Shown: in pieces, positions 56,901 to 63,930 of the stretch | Position numbering within the stretch: the first letter of the stretch is position 1 | How the letters are laid out: each line of letters starts with the position of its first letter | Assembly: GCA_902774115.1 (NCBI GenBank) | Contig: CACYHH010000005.1 | Location: 101,569-165,568 of the forward strand | Origin: an uncultured Spirochaetales bacterium | GTDB taxonomy: Bacteria; UBP6; UBA1177 | Direction: 5' to 3' | Length of the DNA: 64,000 nucleotides | Made by a program: the position numbers and the translations under genes | Notes under the pieces: model-generated | Database searches by the model: none | What the model was told of the DNA's origin: nothing | The model's input: only the letters and a program-made list of their open reading frames with translations

Positions 56901-59160
56901 GAACGAGCTGCTTTTTAGAATTTATGTTGGCAACATTGAGCATTGTTTTTGAACTTTTCAATATGTTTTCAACTGTCTCAATATCGCAGAAAAGTGCAAT
57001 CATGCCGGTTTTTTCACTGCTTTCAGACATCAGCAGACCACGTTTCGCCGCTATTTTAACGGCATCAGTGTCAGAAATTACGCCAGTTGCGCACAAAGCA
57101 GGAATTTCGCCGAGGCTGTGTCCAGTAAAATAAATCTCTGAAAGCTGATATTTTTTCAGAATATCAAGAATTACTAGAGTTGTCGCAACTATTGCAGGCT
57201 GTGCGTATTTTGTCAGAGTAACTGCCGCATCTTTCGATTTCAAGGCGTCGTCAGAATATTTCCAGCGGTTTTCAAGAACGAAACCGGCGATTCCTTCTGG
57301 AATTATTTCCTTTACGGCTGAATCGAGCTTGTTGAAATACTCTTTTTCTTCAGGAAAAGCAGTCAGAATTTCAGCGAGCATTCCGAAATACTGGCTTCCC
57401 TGTCCCGGGAACATGAATGCTGCGGCTAACGTTTGCTTTTTCGCAGAAAATCCGCATGACAGACCGGCATCGAAAAACGAATCTTTATTCTTCAATTCAG
57501 CAATGAGCATTTCACACTTGTCCTGGAATGAAGATGGATCTTCCGCCACGATCGCAGCCTTGCAATTATTTGATTTTATTGACTTATTATATTTTTCAGA
57601 AAAATCTGAAATTTCAGAAAAACTCATATTTTTCGCAGTTTCTGCAATTTTTGCTATTTCTTTTTCGAGAGCTTTTTTTGTCGGAGCCGAAACCATGAAG
57701 ATAAATGAACTTTTTTCAGGTTCGACTTTTGCGGCAGGATAAATTTTTCTCTCTTTTTCAGGAACAAACTCTTCCATCGTTATATGCGCATTCGACCCGC
57801 CGAAGCCGAAAGCACTGACTGAAGCCCTGCGTTTGTGATCATTAACCGTCCAGATTTTTCCTTCCATCGAAGGCAGAAGAATTTCGGGTGGTCTGCCGAA
57901 AGCTAAATTCGGAATGAAGCATCCTGTCGTCGGCGGAATAAAATGATTTTCAAGAGCAAGAAGAGCCTTTATCGCACTGAATGCGCCTGCTGCCGCCTTC
58001 AGATGGCCGATATTCGCCTTCAGGCTTCCGATGTAGGAAACCTCTTTTTTCTTTTTGGTCATAACCGAAAGCAGAGCTTCGATCTCGGCCGCATCTCCGC
58101 GCACAGTGCCGGTTCCGTGACCTTCGAAATAACCGACTGAATCAATCGGATAACCTGCTTTCCGGTAAGTTTTTGCAAGAGCGACAGCCTGACCCTCGGC
58201 TTTAGGAGCCGTTATAGCTTCGCCTCTTCCGTCCGAAGAAAACGCAAATCCTTTGATTATTGCTTTGGGAACGAAACCGTATTCAAGTGCGGTTTTCAAA
58301 TCGGCCAGAAGCAGAAGTGCACAACCCTCGCCAGGCAGCATTCCGTTCGCACGAATGTCGTAAGGAAGAATGTTTTCTTTCGCGAAAGCTCCGACTTTTG
58401 AAAAACCGACATATTCGAAAGGATCAAGACTGATATCGACTCCGCCGCAGACTGCAAAATCAAGATCACCCGATTCAATGGCAAAACACGTGTTTATTAC
58501 AGAAAGCAGAGAGGAAGAGCACGCTCCGTCAACAGTGTATGCACCGCCGCGGAAGTTGAAAAAATTGGCAATTCTTCCTGCAATAACATTCGACATTCCG
58601 CCCGGAAGCGAATCTTCGTCTATTTCAGGCAGCATGCTAACCATCTCTTTTTCAAACTGAGCCGAGATTTCGGTTTTTGTATCGGAATCAAGGTCAAAAT
58701 GGCTTAAAGTCCTCATCAATCGATCGTTTATCGTGTTGAAACGCGATTTCAAATTAAAACTTCTGGCAAATTCACCTGTAAAACTGTTGCCTATTATCAC
58801 TCCTGTTCTGATTGGATCAATCTGTTTTAAAAAGTCAAATTTATTCAACAATTTATCAGCCGTATCGAGAGCGAGCCAGTGAGTTATGTCGTAGTGTTCC
58901 GCACTAAGCGGAGAAATTTTGTATTTCAGAGGATCGAATTTCCAATCTGTGATAAGCGCCATGAGCCGCGTTGCGCTTCTATCAGGAATATTTCCGTCTC
59001 TGGCGTAGTAAAGCTCTTCCGGCAGCCTTACATCCGGCATGATCCTGAACTCTTTTTTCCTTTCAGTAACGATTTTCCAAATATCTGCCGGAGTTTTTAT
59101 TCCAGGCCCTGTGCAGGAAAAATCGAGAACAGCGACTTCCCTTTTATTTATGATTCCCAT
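53956..59160 (-). CDS. Iterative type I polyketide synthase, KS-AT-ACP-KR-DH
   Basis: Five domains can be read in 1734 residues. The ketosynthase (1 to about 470) has active Cys in VDGACSSSL and His in EGHGTGT and NIGHLKAA. The acyltransferase (about 560-870) has GQGSQ and GHSLGE. The single acyl carrier (about 950-1040) has the phosphopantetheine Ser in NFDSLKGAEF. The ketoreductase (about 1220-1420) has VTGGAKGI and YTFANSWLDYL. The terminal dehydratase (about 1490-1720) has HVVNGAVLLP and a later Asp in LIDSMLQVA. All catalytic residues seen are intact. The order equals that of enediyne PKSE enzymes, and KS-AT-ACP-KR also resembles PfaA, but no PPTase domain follows. It probably makes a polyene or fatty-acid-like chain; the product is unknown. 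Confidence 0.9.
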   Translation of the reverse strand: MGIINKREVAVLDFSCTGPGIKTPADIWKIVTERKKEFRIMPDVRLPEELYYARDGNIPDRSATRLMALITDWKFDPLKYKISPLSAEHYDITHWLALDTADKLLNKFDFLKQIDPIRTGVIIGNSFTGEFARSFNLKSRFNTINDRLMRTLSHFDLDSDTKTEISAQFEKEMVSMLPEIDEDSLPGGMSNVIAGRIANFFNFRGGAYTVDGACSSSLLSVINTCFAIESGDLDFAVCGGVDISLDPFEYVGFSKVGAFAKENILPYDIRANGMLPGEGCALLLLADLKTALEYGFVPKAIIKGFAFSSDGRGEAITAPKAEGQAVALAKTYRKAGYPIDSVGYFEGHGTGTVRGDAAEIEALLSVMTKKKKEVSYIGSLKANIGHLKAAAGAFSAIKALLALENHFIPPTTGCFIPNLAFGRPPEILLPSMEGKIWTVNDHKRRASVSAFGFGGSNAHITMEEFVPEKERKIYPAAKVEPEKSSFIFMVSAPTKKALEKEIAKIAETAKNMSFSEISDFSEKYNKSIKSNNCKAAIVAEDPSSFQDKCEMLIAELKNKDSFFDAGLSCGFSAKKQTLAAAFMFPGQGSQYFGMLAEILTAFPEEKEYFNKLDSAVKEIIPEGIAGFVLENRWKYSDDALKSKDAAVTLTKYAQPAIVATTLVILDILKKYQLSEIYFTGHSLGEIPALCATGVISDTDAVKIAAKRGLLMSESSEKTGMIALFCDIETVENILKSSKTMLNVANINSKKQLVLSGAETEIEKLVRLLDILSVGYKKLNVSNAFHSDFMKDAADKFRKFLKKISFKSSKRSLFFSTVTAQKTDVAGFAEYFSNQILKPVDFCETIKNMNDSGINLFIECGPKDVLKSLLPDILKTDFLSESTDSAEKTPQKSILSILSLLWLNGNLSNKNSELSFDFDSLPKHSFITNPLEKEPAEKENSYEKRGGKEENIYDFALNWIADKTGFAKESINIDMNLKYDLNFDSLKGAEFMLVLGRKIKPGEIIGSPTLFSESTIREIIDTMLADAAESYSETDLRNDKKVSVTTPGVIPEWIKTFEIELCDAPFSKHKKTDTALQTETFVFYADKTNKSNNFNVLKKSFADFSDSVFSELKRFLKDKDPIHSKFRLVFVSRFSDISDSLNPAAALLKTLRLEYTHGEFLWLSIHENIDEPIAQLLIKKESEAFINGNLHIVYDENLSRKTWTAVESFDKKVNKYQKLCGKADLVLVTGGAKGITFEHTLALSRILHCSFVLIGSTEKDEIFKLGSTTFANITALKETSENVFYYSCDLSDSTKTKKIIKEIIKNHGKISGILHGAGISSYSLFQDMEKISFDRCLAVKVGSLLNILSVCDTKNLKFVHLISSVLAKTGMRMQADYTFANSWLDYLCLILNKMNVPTKSIGYTVWNETGMGKKDNVIDYLKSVGVVPLSTKDGIEAYKNIIFSDSVISVVTGRLAQHLEANLYPEYSSLNSSKNTRIIRFIPKTEIVTQTKMSINQDGYLLDHVVNGAVLLPIVFILELLSKNAALIAEGRKLIAIKNIKISSPVIFSDASPIELRSFAAVSKNFDNSIVSVLRTSLDGFSQNVVTCEFCCDNLRNQNQSVVLPEFSGKPVSIEKFIPEPIFHGKFFRHIKEVLSLKKDFCAASWIRGEKRELSFSDFNESSTITPTLIDSMLQVALIAANKLVLPVSIGKIEFFQHNIPSKGLCIADGKSIVLCTDSGGKLVEITGLKTKEVK

Positions 59161-59234
59161 GAAATCTCAAAACCTCACTTTTTGAGACGTCTCAATGCGG
59201 CGTCTCTACAGCAAAACCGCCGTATTATATTCAA
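59161..59234. repeat. Short palindromic intergenic sequence
   Basis: This gap between the polyketide synthase and the flavin lipoprotein genes holds the palindrome GAGACGTCTC and a related arm GCGTCTCTAC, with CAATGCG between them. The GTAGAGACGC...GACGTCTC pattern resembles short dispersed repeats known in several phyla. No second copy was found by eye in the window. Confidence 0.4.
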
Positions 59235-60566
59235 TTAGGGTTTCAAATAGTTCACAACTTTTTTTGCGGTATTTCTTCCGCTGAAATAAGCAGGCGGAAT
59301 CCCATAAGGAATTTTATATTCATTCCAATGTGCGTAATCGCCTGCCAGAAAAACTCCAGGGAGTGGATTTAAGGCTTCGACACTAAAATTTTTATAAGTT
59401 TCTTCTGAAATGATCACACCTTCCTCTTTCCAGAAACACGAATCCGTATGCAACAAATCCTTATCCAAATCAACAAGATTCATGGATTGAAAATCGTTGT
59501 AGGCAGCTTTTATATAATCGTCGTTTTTCCAATCAGGATGCGATGTTATAAAAGAATCTGTAAAATAAATGTTAAAAATATTACGTTTTTTGTCAACTGA
59601 ATAAAAAGTGGCTATACAATTAAAACTTTTATCAGGGGTCAATATATATGAAAAATCCACCGGGTTAGGTCTGTTTGTAATAAAAACAACTACCATTGTT
59701 TTTGCATATTTTACTGATTTTACAAATTTTTCTGACTCTTCATTCATGTTTTTTATGATTTTATGTGCAACTGTCGCCGGAGTTGCAACAATTACACTTT
59801 TTGCTTTTAATATATTGGTTTTATTACTTTTTTTGTATTGAATCCAAATCAAACCGTCTTTATGTTCAACGGATTCAGCTTCAGCACCCAGAATGTAGTT
59901 CCCCTCTAAAATTTTTGCGTAAGCATCTAAAAATTCGTAATTTCCTTTTACACGGAAATCTAAATTATAAGTTTTGAAAGCATCTTCTTTTCTCTCGTAT
60001 ACATAATCATTAAAGTTTCCAAAATAGATCACTTTAAATGAACTTTCAATCACTTTTTTAACATTGTTTGATACTGAATTAAAAAGTTTGTTTATATCAT
60101 GATCTTTGTTATACTCATCAAAAAAATGTTCGTCTGCAGGATTCACTTTTCTCAACAGCTCAGGGATGTTTTTGGCTGAATATAGGGCACCGTTAAAAAA
60201 ATATCCGTAATTTTTAGTAAGGTCTATAAGTTCCGACGGCTGAAACCCTATTGGCGCATAAGCATTTCCGTAATCAAAAGAAGCTCCAAGTTCATAAATA
60301 TCGTTATCGAATTTTTTTGTAAGAATCCTTCCTCCAAGCCGATTTTCCTTTTCAATAAGGAGTATTTTTGCATTTTCGCCGAGTTTGTTTTTCAAGTAGT
60401 ATGCCGCACTCAAACCTGCCATTCCACCGCCGATAATAACTGTGTCGTAAAAAACAGAAGCTGTTTCAACAGATTTGTTATCATCGACTTTTTTGATGTT
60501 TTCACTATTTTTCCGGCAACTTACAAAAGAAATAATAATCAAAATCACTAGAAGAATTTTTTTCAT
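59235..60566 (-). CDS. Flavin amine-oxidase-like lipoprotein
   Basis: This protein of 443 residues begins with a lipoprotein signal (MKKILLVILIIISFVSC) and then a flavin-binding Rossmann motif of the amine oxidase/phytoene desaturase fold (VIIGGGMAGLSAAYYL ... EKENRLGGRI). It ends with the usual FAD-closing region (PLPGVFLAGDYAHW). A lipid-anchored flavoprotein outside the inner membrane is uncommon; such enzymes usually fold in the cytoplasm. The ATG overlaps the stop codon of the upstream Lgt-like gene by four bases and has a GAGGAAAT site. Together with the polyketide synthase it may modify a lipid or polyene; this is inference. Confidence 0.83.
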   Translation of the reverse strand: MKKILLVILIIISFVSCRKNSENIKKVDDNKSVETASVFYDTVIIGGGMAGLSAAYYLKNKLGENAKILLIEKENRLGGRILTKKFDNDIYELGASFDYGNAYAPIGFQPSELIDLTKNYGYFFNGALYSAKNIPELLRKVNPADEHFFDEYNKDHDINKLFNSVSNNVKKVIESSFKVIYFGNFNDYVYERKEDAFKTYNLDFRVKGNYEFLDAYAKILEGNYILGAEAESVEHKDGLIWIQYKKSNKTNILKAKSVIVATPATVAHKIIKNMNEESEKFVKSVKYAKTMVVVFITNRPNPVDFSYILTPDKSFNCIATFYSVDKKRNIFNIYFTDSFITSHPDWKNDDYIKAAYNDFQSMNLVDLDKDLLHTDSCFWKEEGVIISEETYKNFSVEALNPLPGVFLAGDYAHWNEYKIPYGIPPAYFSGRNTAKKVVNYLKP

Positions 60567-61408
60567 TTTATTTCCTCATTTGAACAGTATTTTTGCTCCA
60601 AATTTTTATACATAAACTTGTAATACAAGATCGCAAGAATAGTAAAAACAATCGAAAGCCACTGCGAAACCGTAAGTCCGAGAAAATATGCCGCTCTGTC
60701 GAATCTGCAAAAGTCAATACAAACTCTATAAGGTCCATACATCAAAAAATACAAAGCGACATAATTCAACGGAACTTTCTTTTTGTCTTTGAAACATTTT
60801 AACAGCAAAACAAAAAATATAATGATTTTTGCCAGAATCATAATCGGCTGAGTCGGAAAAAGGGGCGGAGTCGGCATTCCTGCTTCAAGAAGTCCGCGCT
60901 TAACAAGCTGTCTCGCAGCTGCACTGCCGGACGGGAAAATAAGACTGAATTGAGAGTCAAAAGGAAATCCGAATGAATCACTGTATGCAAAATCGGCAAG
61001 TCTTGAAAATATTGCAGTAAACGCGAAACAGATAATAGTAATGTCAAAACATCTCAAATAAGCGGCTTTATTTTTTCTCAAAACAGGATAAATCGGAGCA
61101 ATTCCAACCAAACTTCCGATCAAAGAGCCGTAGAACATTATTCCTCCGGCGTAAGGAAACAAAAAATAACGTAATTGTCCTTTCCAACCGAAAGTTCTAA
61201 TTAGTTCAATGATGTGTTTTGCATCGAAAAATGTATGAAAAATCCGTGCAAACAAATATGAAAAATAAACAGCAATCAAGGAAAAAAAGAAAAGCTTTAT
61301 TTTCGGTAAATTAAATCTGCCGGCCAGGTAAAGTTCCAACGGAATCATCAGAACAAACGAAACAACAAGAAGTTCGGAAAATATTATTCCAAAAAGCCAT
61401 GATACCAT
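60563..61408 (-). CDS. Lgt-like integral membrane protein (paralogue 3)
   Basis: This protein of 281 residues with about seven membrane segments has the FYGSLIGSLVG and TQPIMILAKI segments found in the Lgt superfamily and ends with VSQWLSIVFTILAILYYKF, like the paralogue at 13.7 kb (STSQWISIILFIGG). The Arg-X-X-Asn catalytic region reads SRLADFAYSDSFG, so canonical Lgt activity is unlikely. It is translationally coupled to the flavin lipoprotein gene, which suggests that the two proteins work on the same substrate or that one helps to anchor the other. Confidence 0.72.
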   Translation of the reverse strand: MVSWLFGIIFSELLVVSFVLMIPLELYLAGRFNLPKIKLFFFSLIAVYFSYLFARIFHTFFDAKHIIELIRTFGWKGQLRYFLFPYAGGIMFYGSLIGSLVGIAPIYPVLRKNKAAYLRCFDITIICFAFTAIFSRLADFAYSDSFGFPFDSQFSLIFPSGSAAARQLVKRGLLEAGMPTPPLFPTQPIMILAKIIIFFVLLLKCFKDKKKVPLNYVALYFLMYGPYRVCIDFCRFDRAAYFLGLTVSQWLSIVFTILAILYYKFMYKNLEQKYCSNEEIK

Positions 61409-62065
61409 TTAAGTTCTCAGCAAAATATCTTTATGGACATTTACCAAGAGAAGTATAACCTGATAATGTTGAGTCAGTAGTATCATCTTTTAATAGGGTC
61501 CCACTCTTGGAATAAGCCTTACAACCAGAATTACAAGTTGCTTGATATATATCATAACCATACGCCGTATCGTTTCCATCTGTCCATGAAGTATCTACAT
61601 AGCAGGAGTAAGTGCTGATTTTTCTATCGCATATTTCTCCATTATTTACAACTCCATCCTTGCAATGTGGGCCCGTTGCGTTGGTTGTTTTACATGACAT
61701 ATTGCAATAAGTGCAGGAATTTGAGTCTTCAGAGCTATAAGAACAAGTGTAGGAAGACTTTCGGTCACTGTCGCAATCTTCACCAGAGTCTGTGTTTCCG
61801 TCACCGCAGTAGGGAGCATAGCCGGAGCAGTCTTTCTTACATTTCGGGGTAGTTCCTGTGCTTGTTGTAGTAGAGGTTTCAGCCCAGTTGTTCGAATCAT
61901 ATGAGCCGTCACTATTTAGACCCGGATCGCATGTTTCCGTTGTTGAGCTGGTTTTATAATTCAGTTTTCCGTCACCGCAGAAACCGCACGGATATGTTTG
62001 GGCAGTGTAGTTGATATTGTCTTTTGTCGTACCGGAAATGTTATCACCCATACCATCGCAGTCAT

Positions 62066-62144
62066 CATTGCAACTAATGCTTGAGTTTTCGTGATAAGTC
62101 TTGTTTACACTCGTAGCTGTTGTTGCACCGTATTTGCTGAGATA
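62066..62144 (-). repeat. 79-bp perfect inverted repeat, right copy (IR-A block 2)
   Basis: This is the reverse complement of 47596-47674 without a mismatch. It encodes YLSKYGATTATSVNKTYHEN in both copies. Confidence 0.92.
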
Positions 62145-62317
62145 TCTGTCGCAAAGCTGCTGGCGGGTAGCCGATCCGTCACAAAGTTCGTTTGCGAATA
62201 GTTTTGCACCGGGATAGTTGGTCGAATTTGACAGACGCCATGAATTTAAACCTGTAACATCTGATGTTGATTGTGTTACACCGTCGCCGCAGTAGTATTT
62301 CAGCGTGCCGTCAGGAT

Positions 62318-62395
62318 CGTCTTTATACTTGATTCTACCCCAGTGGTCGTTTGTATCTTCTTCGACCCATTCGTCGCCGCTCTTCTTTTCGCCGC
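62318..62395 (-). repeat. 78-bp perfect inverted repeat, right copy (IR-A block 1)
   Basis: This is the reverse complement of 47386-47463 without a mismatch. It ends 160 bases before the start codon of the tyrosine recombinase gene. The sequence outside it (62396-62555) is AT-rich and unrelated to the giant gene. Confidence 0.93.
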
Positions 62396-62470
62396 TGGGA
62401 AAAAATTATTGTGAGATTTTTTTATATGGAAACAATATGTTGATTATATTATGCTTTTTATGTATCTGTG

Positions 62471-62500
62471 TTGTACATTAATTTTTGATAAATGTAATAT
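62471..62500 (+). promoter_or_regulatory. Candidate promoter of the recombinase gene
   Basis: A TTGTAC box (62471-62476) and a TAATAT box (62495-62500) are separated by 18 bases in the AT-rich gap before the recombinase gene, about 55 bases before its ATG. This is a pattern match only. Confidence 0.3.
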
Positions 62501-62555
62501 GATGCAAAAAATGGTGTAATTTTTGTCGATCGTTTTTTGATGCGGAAGGTGCGGA

Positions 62556-63743
62556 ATGGTCAAAGTTTTCAAAAAAAAAGGGAGTAAAAATTATTATTTC
62601 CAAATCATGATCAACGGCAGGCGAATCGTTGAATCTACAAGGACAAATTCACTTCGAGAGGCATCAAAAAGAGCTGAAGAAAGGTGCATGGAACTGAAAT
62701 TGGATCTGGATTGGCATTTTTATCTGAAACAGGTGATAAAAAAGGTGAATATGCTTGAACCTGAAGCGAAAGAAAGTGCTCTGATTGCAGCAATTGAGGA
62801 GTTAAACGCTGTTAAGGTGAAAGCGGTTGCGCTTGAAGATGCCTTCGAGCTTTTTAAGGCGAAGCCGAGAAAAAGGACGATTTCGGAGAGGGTTTATAAT
62901 GATTATCGCAATATGTGGAATAATTTTGTCATGTTTGTAAAGCTGAATTTTCCTGATGTAAAATACTTGGGTGAAATAACTAAAGAAATTGCAGAGAAAT
63001 TTTTGTCTTCAGAATGGAAAAAAGGACTCGCCGAGCGCACCTACAACGAGAGAATAACGAAATTCAGAACAATATTTTCAGCTTTGTCGGAAGAAGCGGG
63101 GCTACGCAAAAATGTGTGGCAGTCGGTTGATAAGATGAGGGAAGGGCACATTTCGAAGCGTCCTTTTACAAAAGCGCAGCTGAAGCAGATTTTCAGCGCG
63201 GCGGAAGGGGAGATGCGGACTTTGTGCATGATAGGGCTTTATACCGGTCTTAGACTGGGCGATGCCGCAACGTTGAAGTGGAGCGAGATCGATTTTGAAA
63301 ATATGGTTATCGTAAGACTGCCGAACAAAACGAAACATTTGAGAAAAAATGTCGAAATTCCGCTGCTGGGTGAATTTTGCAATGAGCTGAAGCGGATAAG
63401 ATCGGAGCAAAACGGTCTGAACAGTATTTATGTCATTCCGGAAATAGCCGAAAATTATCTTACGGTCAACGATGTTTCAAAGAGGGTGCAGGCGTTGCTG
63501 CATAAAGCCGGGATCGAAACCCGGATTGACAGGGAAAGCTGTTCCAGAAAAAGCACTGTTTACGGTTTTCACAGTTTCCGCCACAGTTTTGTTTCGCTCT
63601 GTGCGGCGAACAGAATTCCGATGAATGTCGTGATGGAGCTTGTCGGGCACAGATCCGCGATGGTGCATGAAATTTACCAGCATGCGAGCAACGAACAGAA
63701 AATCGAGGCGATAAACGTTATTGAAAAAGAATTCTTGTCGTAA
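62556..63743 (+). CDS. Tyrosine recombinase (phage integrase family)
   Basis: This protein of 395 residues has an N-terminal AP2-like/SAM-like DNA-binding part (KKKGSKNYYFQIMINGRRIV ... SLREASKRAEERC) and a C-terminal catalytic domain. The catalytic set is present: Arg in LYTGLRLGDAATLKWSE, Lys in PNKTKHLRKNVEIPLL, His-X-X-Arg in FHSFRHSFVSL, the GH of VMELVGHRS, and the nucleophile Tyr in MVHEIYQHAS. It is therefore probably active. It lies 160 bases from one arm of the large inverted repeat of the giant gene's tail and beside a strong palindrome at 63771-63828. No tRNA gene is next to it, so tRNA integration is not supported. Inversion, excision or integration are all possible functions. 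Confidence 0.9.
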   Translation: MVKVFKKKGSKNYYFQIMINGRRIVESTRTNSLREASKRAEERCMELKLDLDWHFYLKQVIKKVNMLEPEAKESALIAAIEELNAVKVKAVALEDAFELFKAKPRKRTISERVYNDYRNMWNNFVMFVKLNFPDVKYLGEITKEIAEKFLSSEWKKGLAERTYNERITKFRTIFSALSEEAGLRKNVWQSVDKMREGHISKRPFTKAQLKQIFSAAEGEMRTLCMIGLYTGLRLGDAATLKWSEIDFENMVIVRLPNKTKHLRKNVEIPLLGEFCNELKRIRSEQNGLNSIYVIPEIAENYLTVNDVSKRVQALLHKAGIETRIDRESCSRKSTVYGFHSFRHSFVSLCAANRIPMNVVMELVGHRSAMVHEIYQHASNEQKIEAINVIEKEFLS

Positions 63744-63770
63744 ATGTCGATTAAGTTCGTTCTCTTCGAC

Positions 63771-63828
63771 GCCGCCTTCGAAATATCGAAATTTCGGAAT
63801 ATCGATATTTCGACAAAAATCTGGCGGC
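63771..63828. other. Large palindromic site downstream of the recombinase gene
   Basis: Two perfect 12-bp arms (TCGAAATATCGA at 63778-63789 and TCGATATTTCGA at 63802-63813) surround a 12-base spacer, and an outer pair GCCGCC/GGCGGC (63771-63776 and 63823-63828) extends the symmetry. The arm-spacer size suits a tyrosine recombinase core site. It could also act as a transcription terminator or a protein binding site, although no T run follows. Confidence 0.5.
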
Positions 63829-63852
63829 GACGCAACGCGAAACGATGATAAT

Positions 63853-63927
63853 GATTTTCTTTGCATTTTCCCGCGTACTAAATAAAATCGCGCGATTCGA
63901 GTTTTTTTACTTAATTTATAGGAGTTG
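63853..63927 (+). repeat. Inverted repeat IR-B, right copy (mutase upstream region)
   Basis: This stretch contains a 12-bp palindrome (AATCGCGCGATT, 63886-63897), an AT-rich segment and the AGGAG ribosome site of the gene that starts at 63931. It is repeated with few differences in inverted orientation at 51910-51984. The palindrome could be an operator of the mutase gene. Confidence 0.85.
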
Positions 63928-63930
63928 GAA

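Larger units (their letters stand above)
61431..62405 (-). pseudogene. Promoterless inverted copy of the giant gene's C-terminal tail
   Basis: An open frame runs from just after a TAA (62408-62406) to the stop at 61431 and encodes SGEKKSGDEWVEEDTNDHWG, then DPDGTLKYYCGDGVTQSTS, SWRLSNSTNYPGAKLFANEL, CGFCGDGKLNY and further Cys-rich repeats, ending in SLGKCP. There is no start codon or ribosome site near its beginning. It matches the end of the giant gene (47386-48324) but retains the 56 bases missing there. Block 1 is in the same frame as in the giant gene, so joining at this block would give an intact protein of about 4050 residues with a different tail. It behaves as a silent cassette; whether it is ever expressed is unknown. 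Confidence 0.85.

Noticed and set aside
61431..62051. Independent small gene starting at the ATG 62051
   Set aside because: The homologous protein sequence extends upstream to 62395 without a stop, and the ATG lies within a conserved repeat segment with no ribosome site.
62399..62555. tRNA or attachment site between the tail copy and the recombinase gene
   Set aside because: The stretch is AT-rich with no cloverleaf and no direct repeat of the other flanks that I could see.
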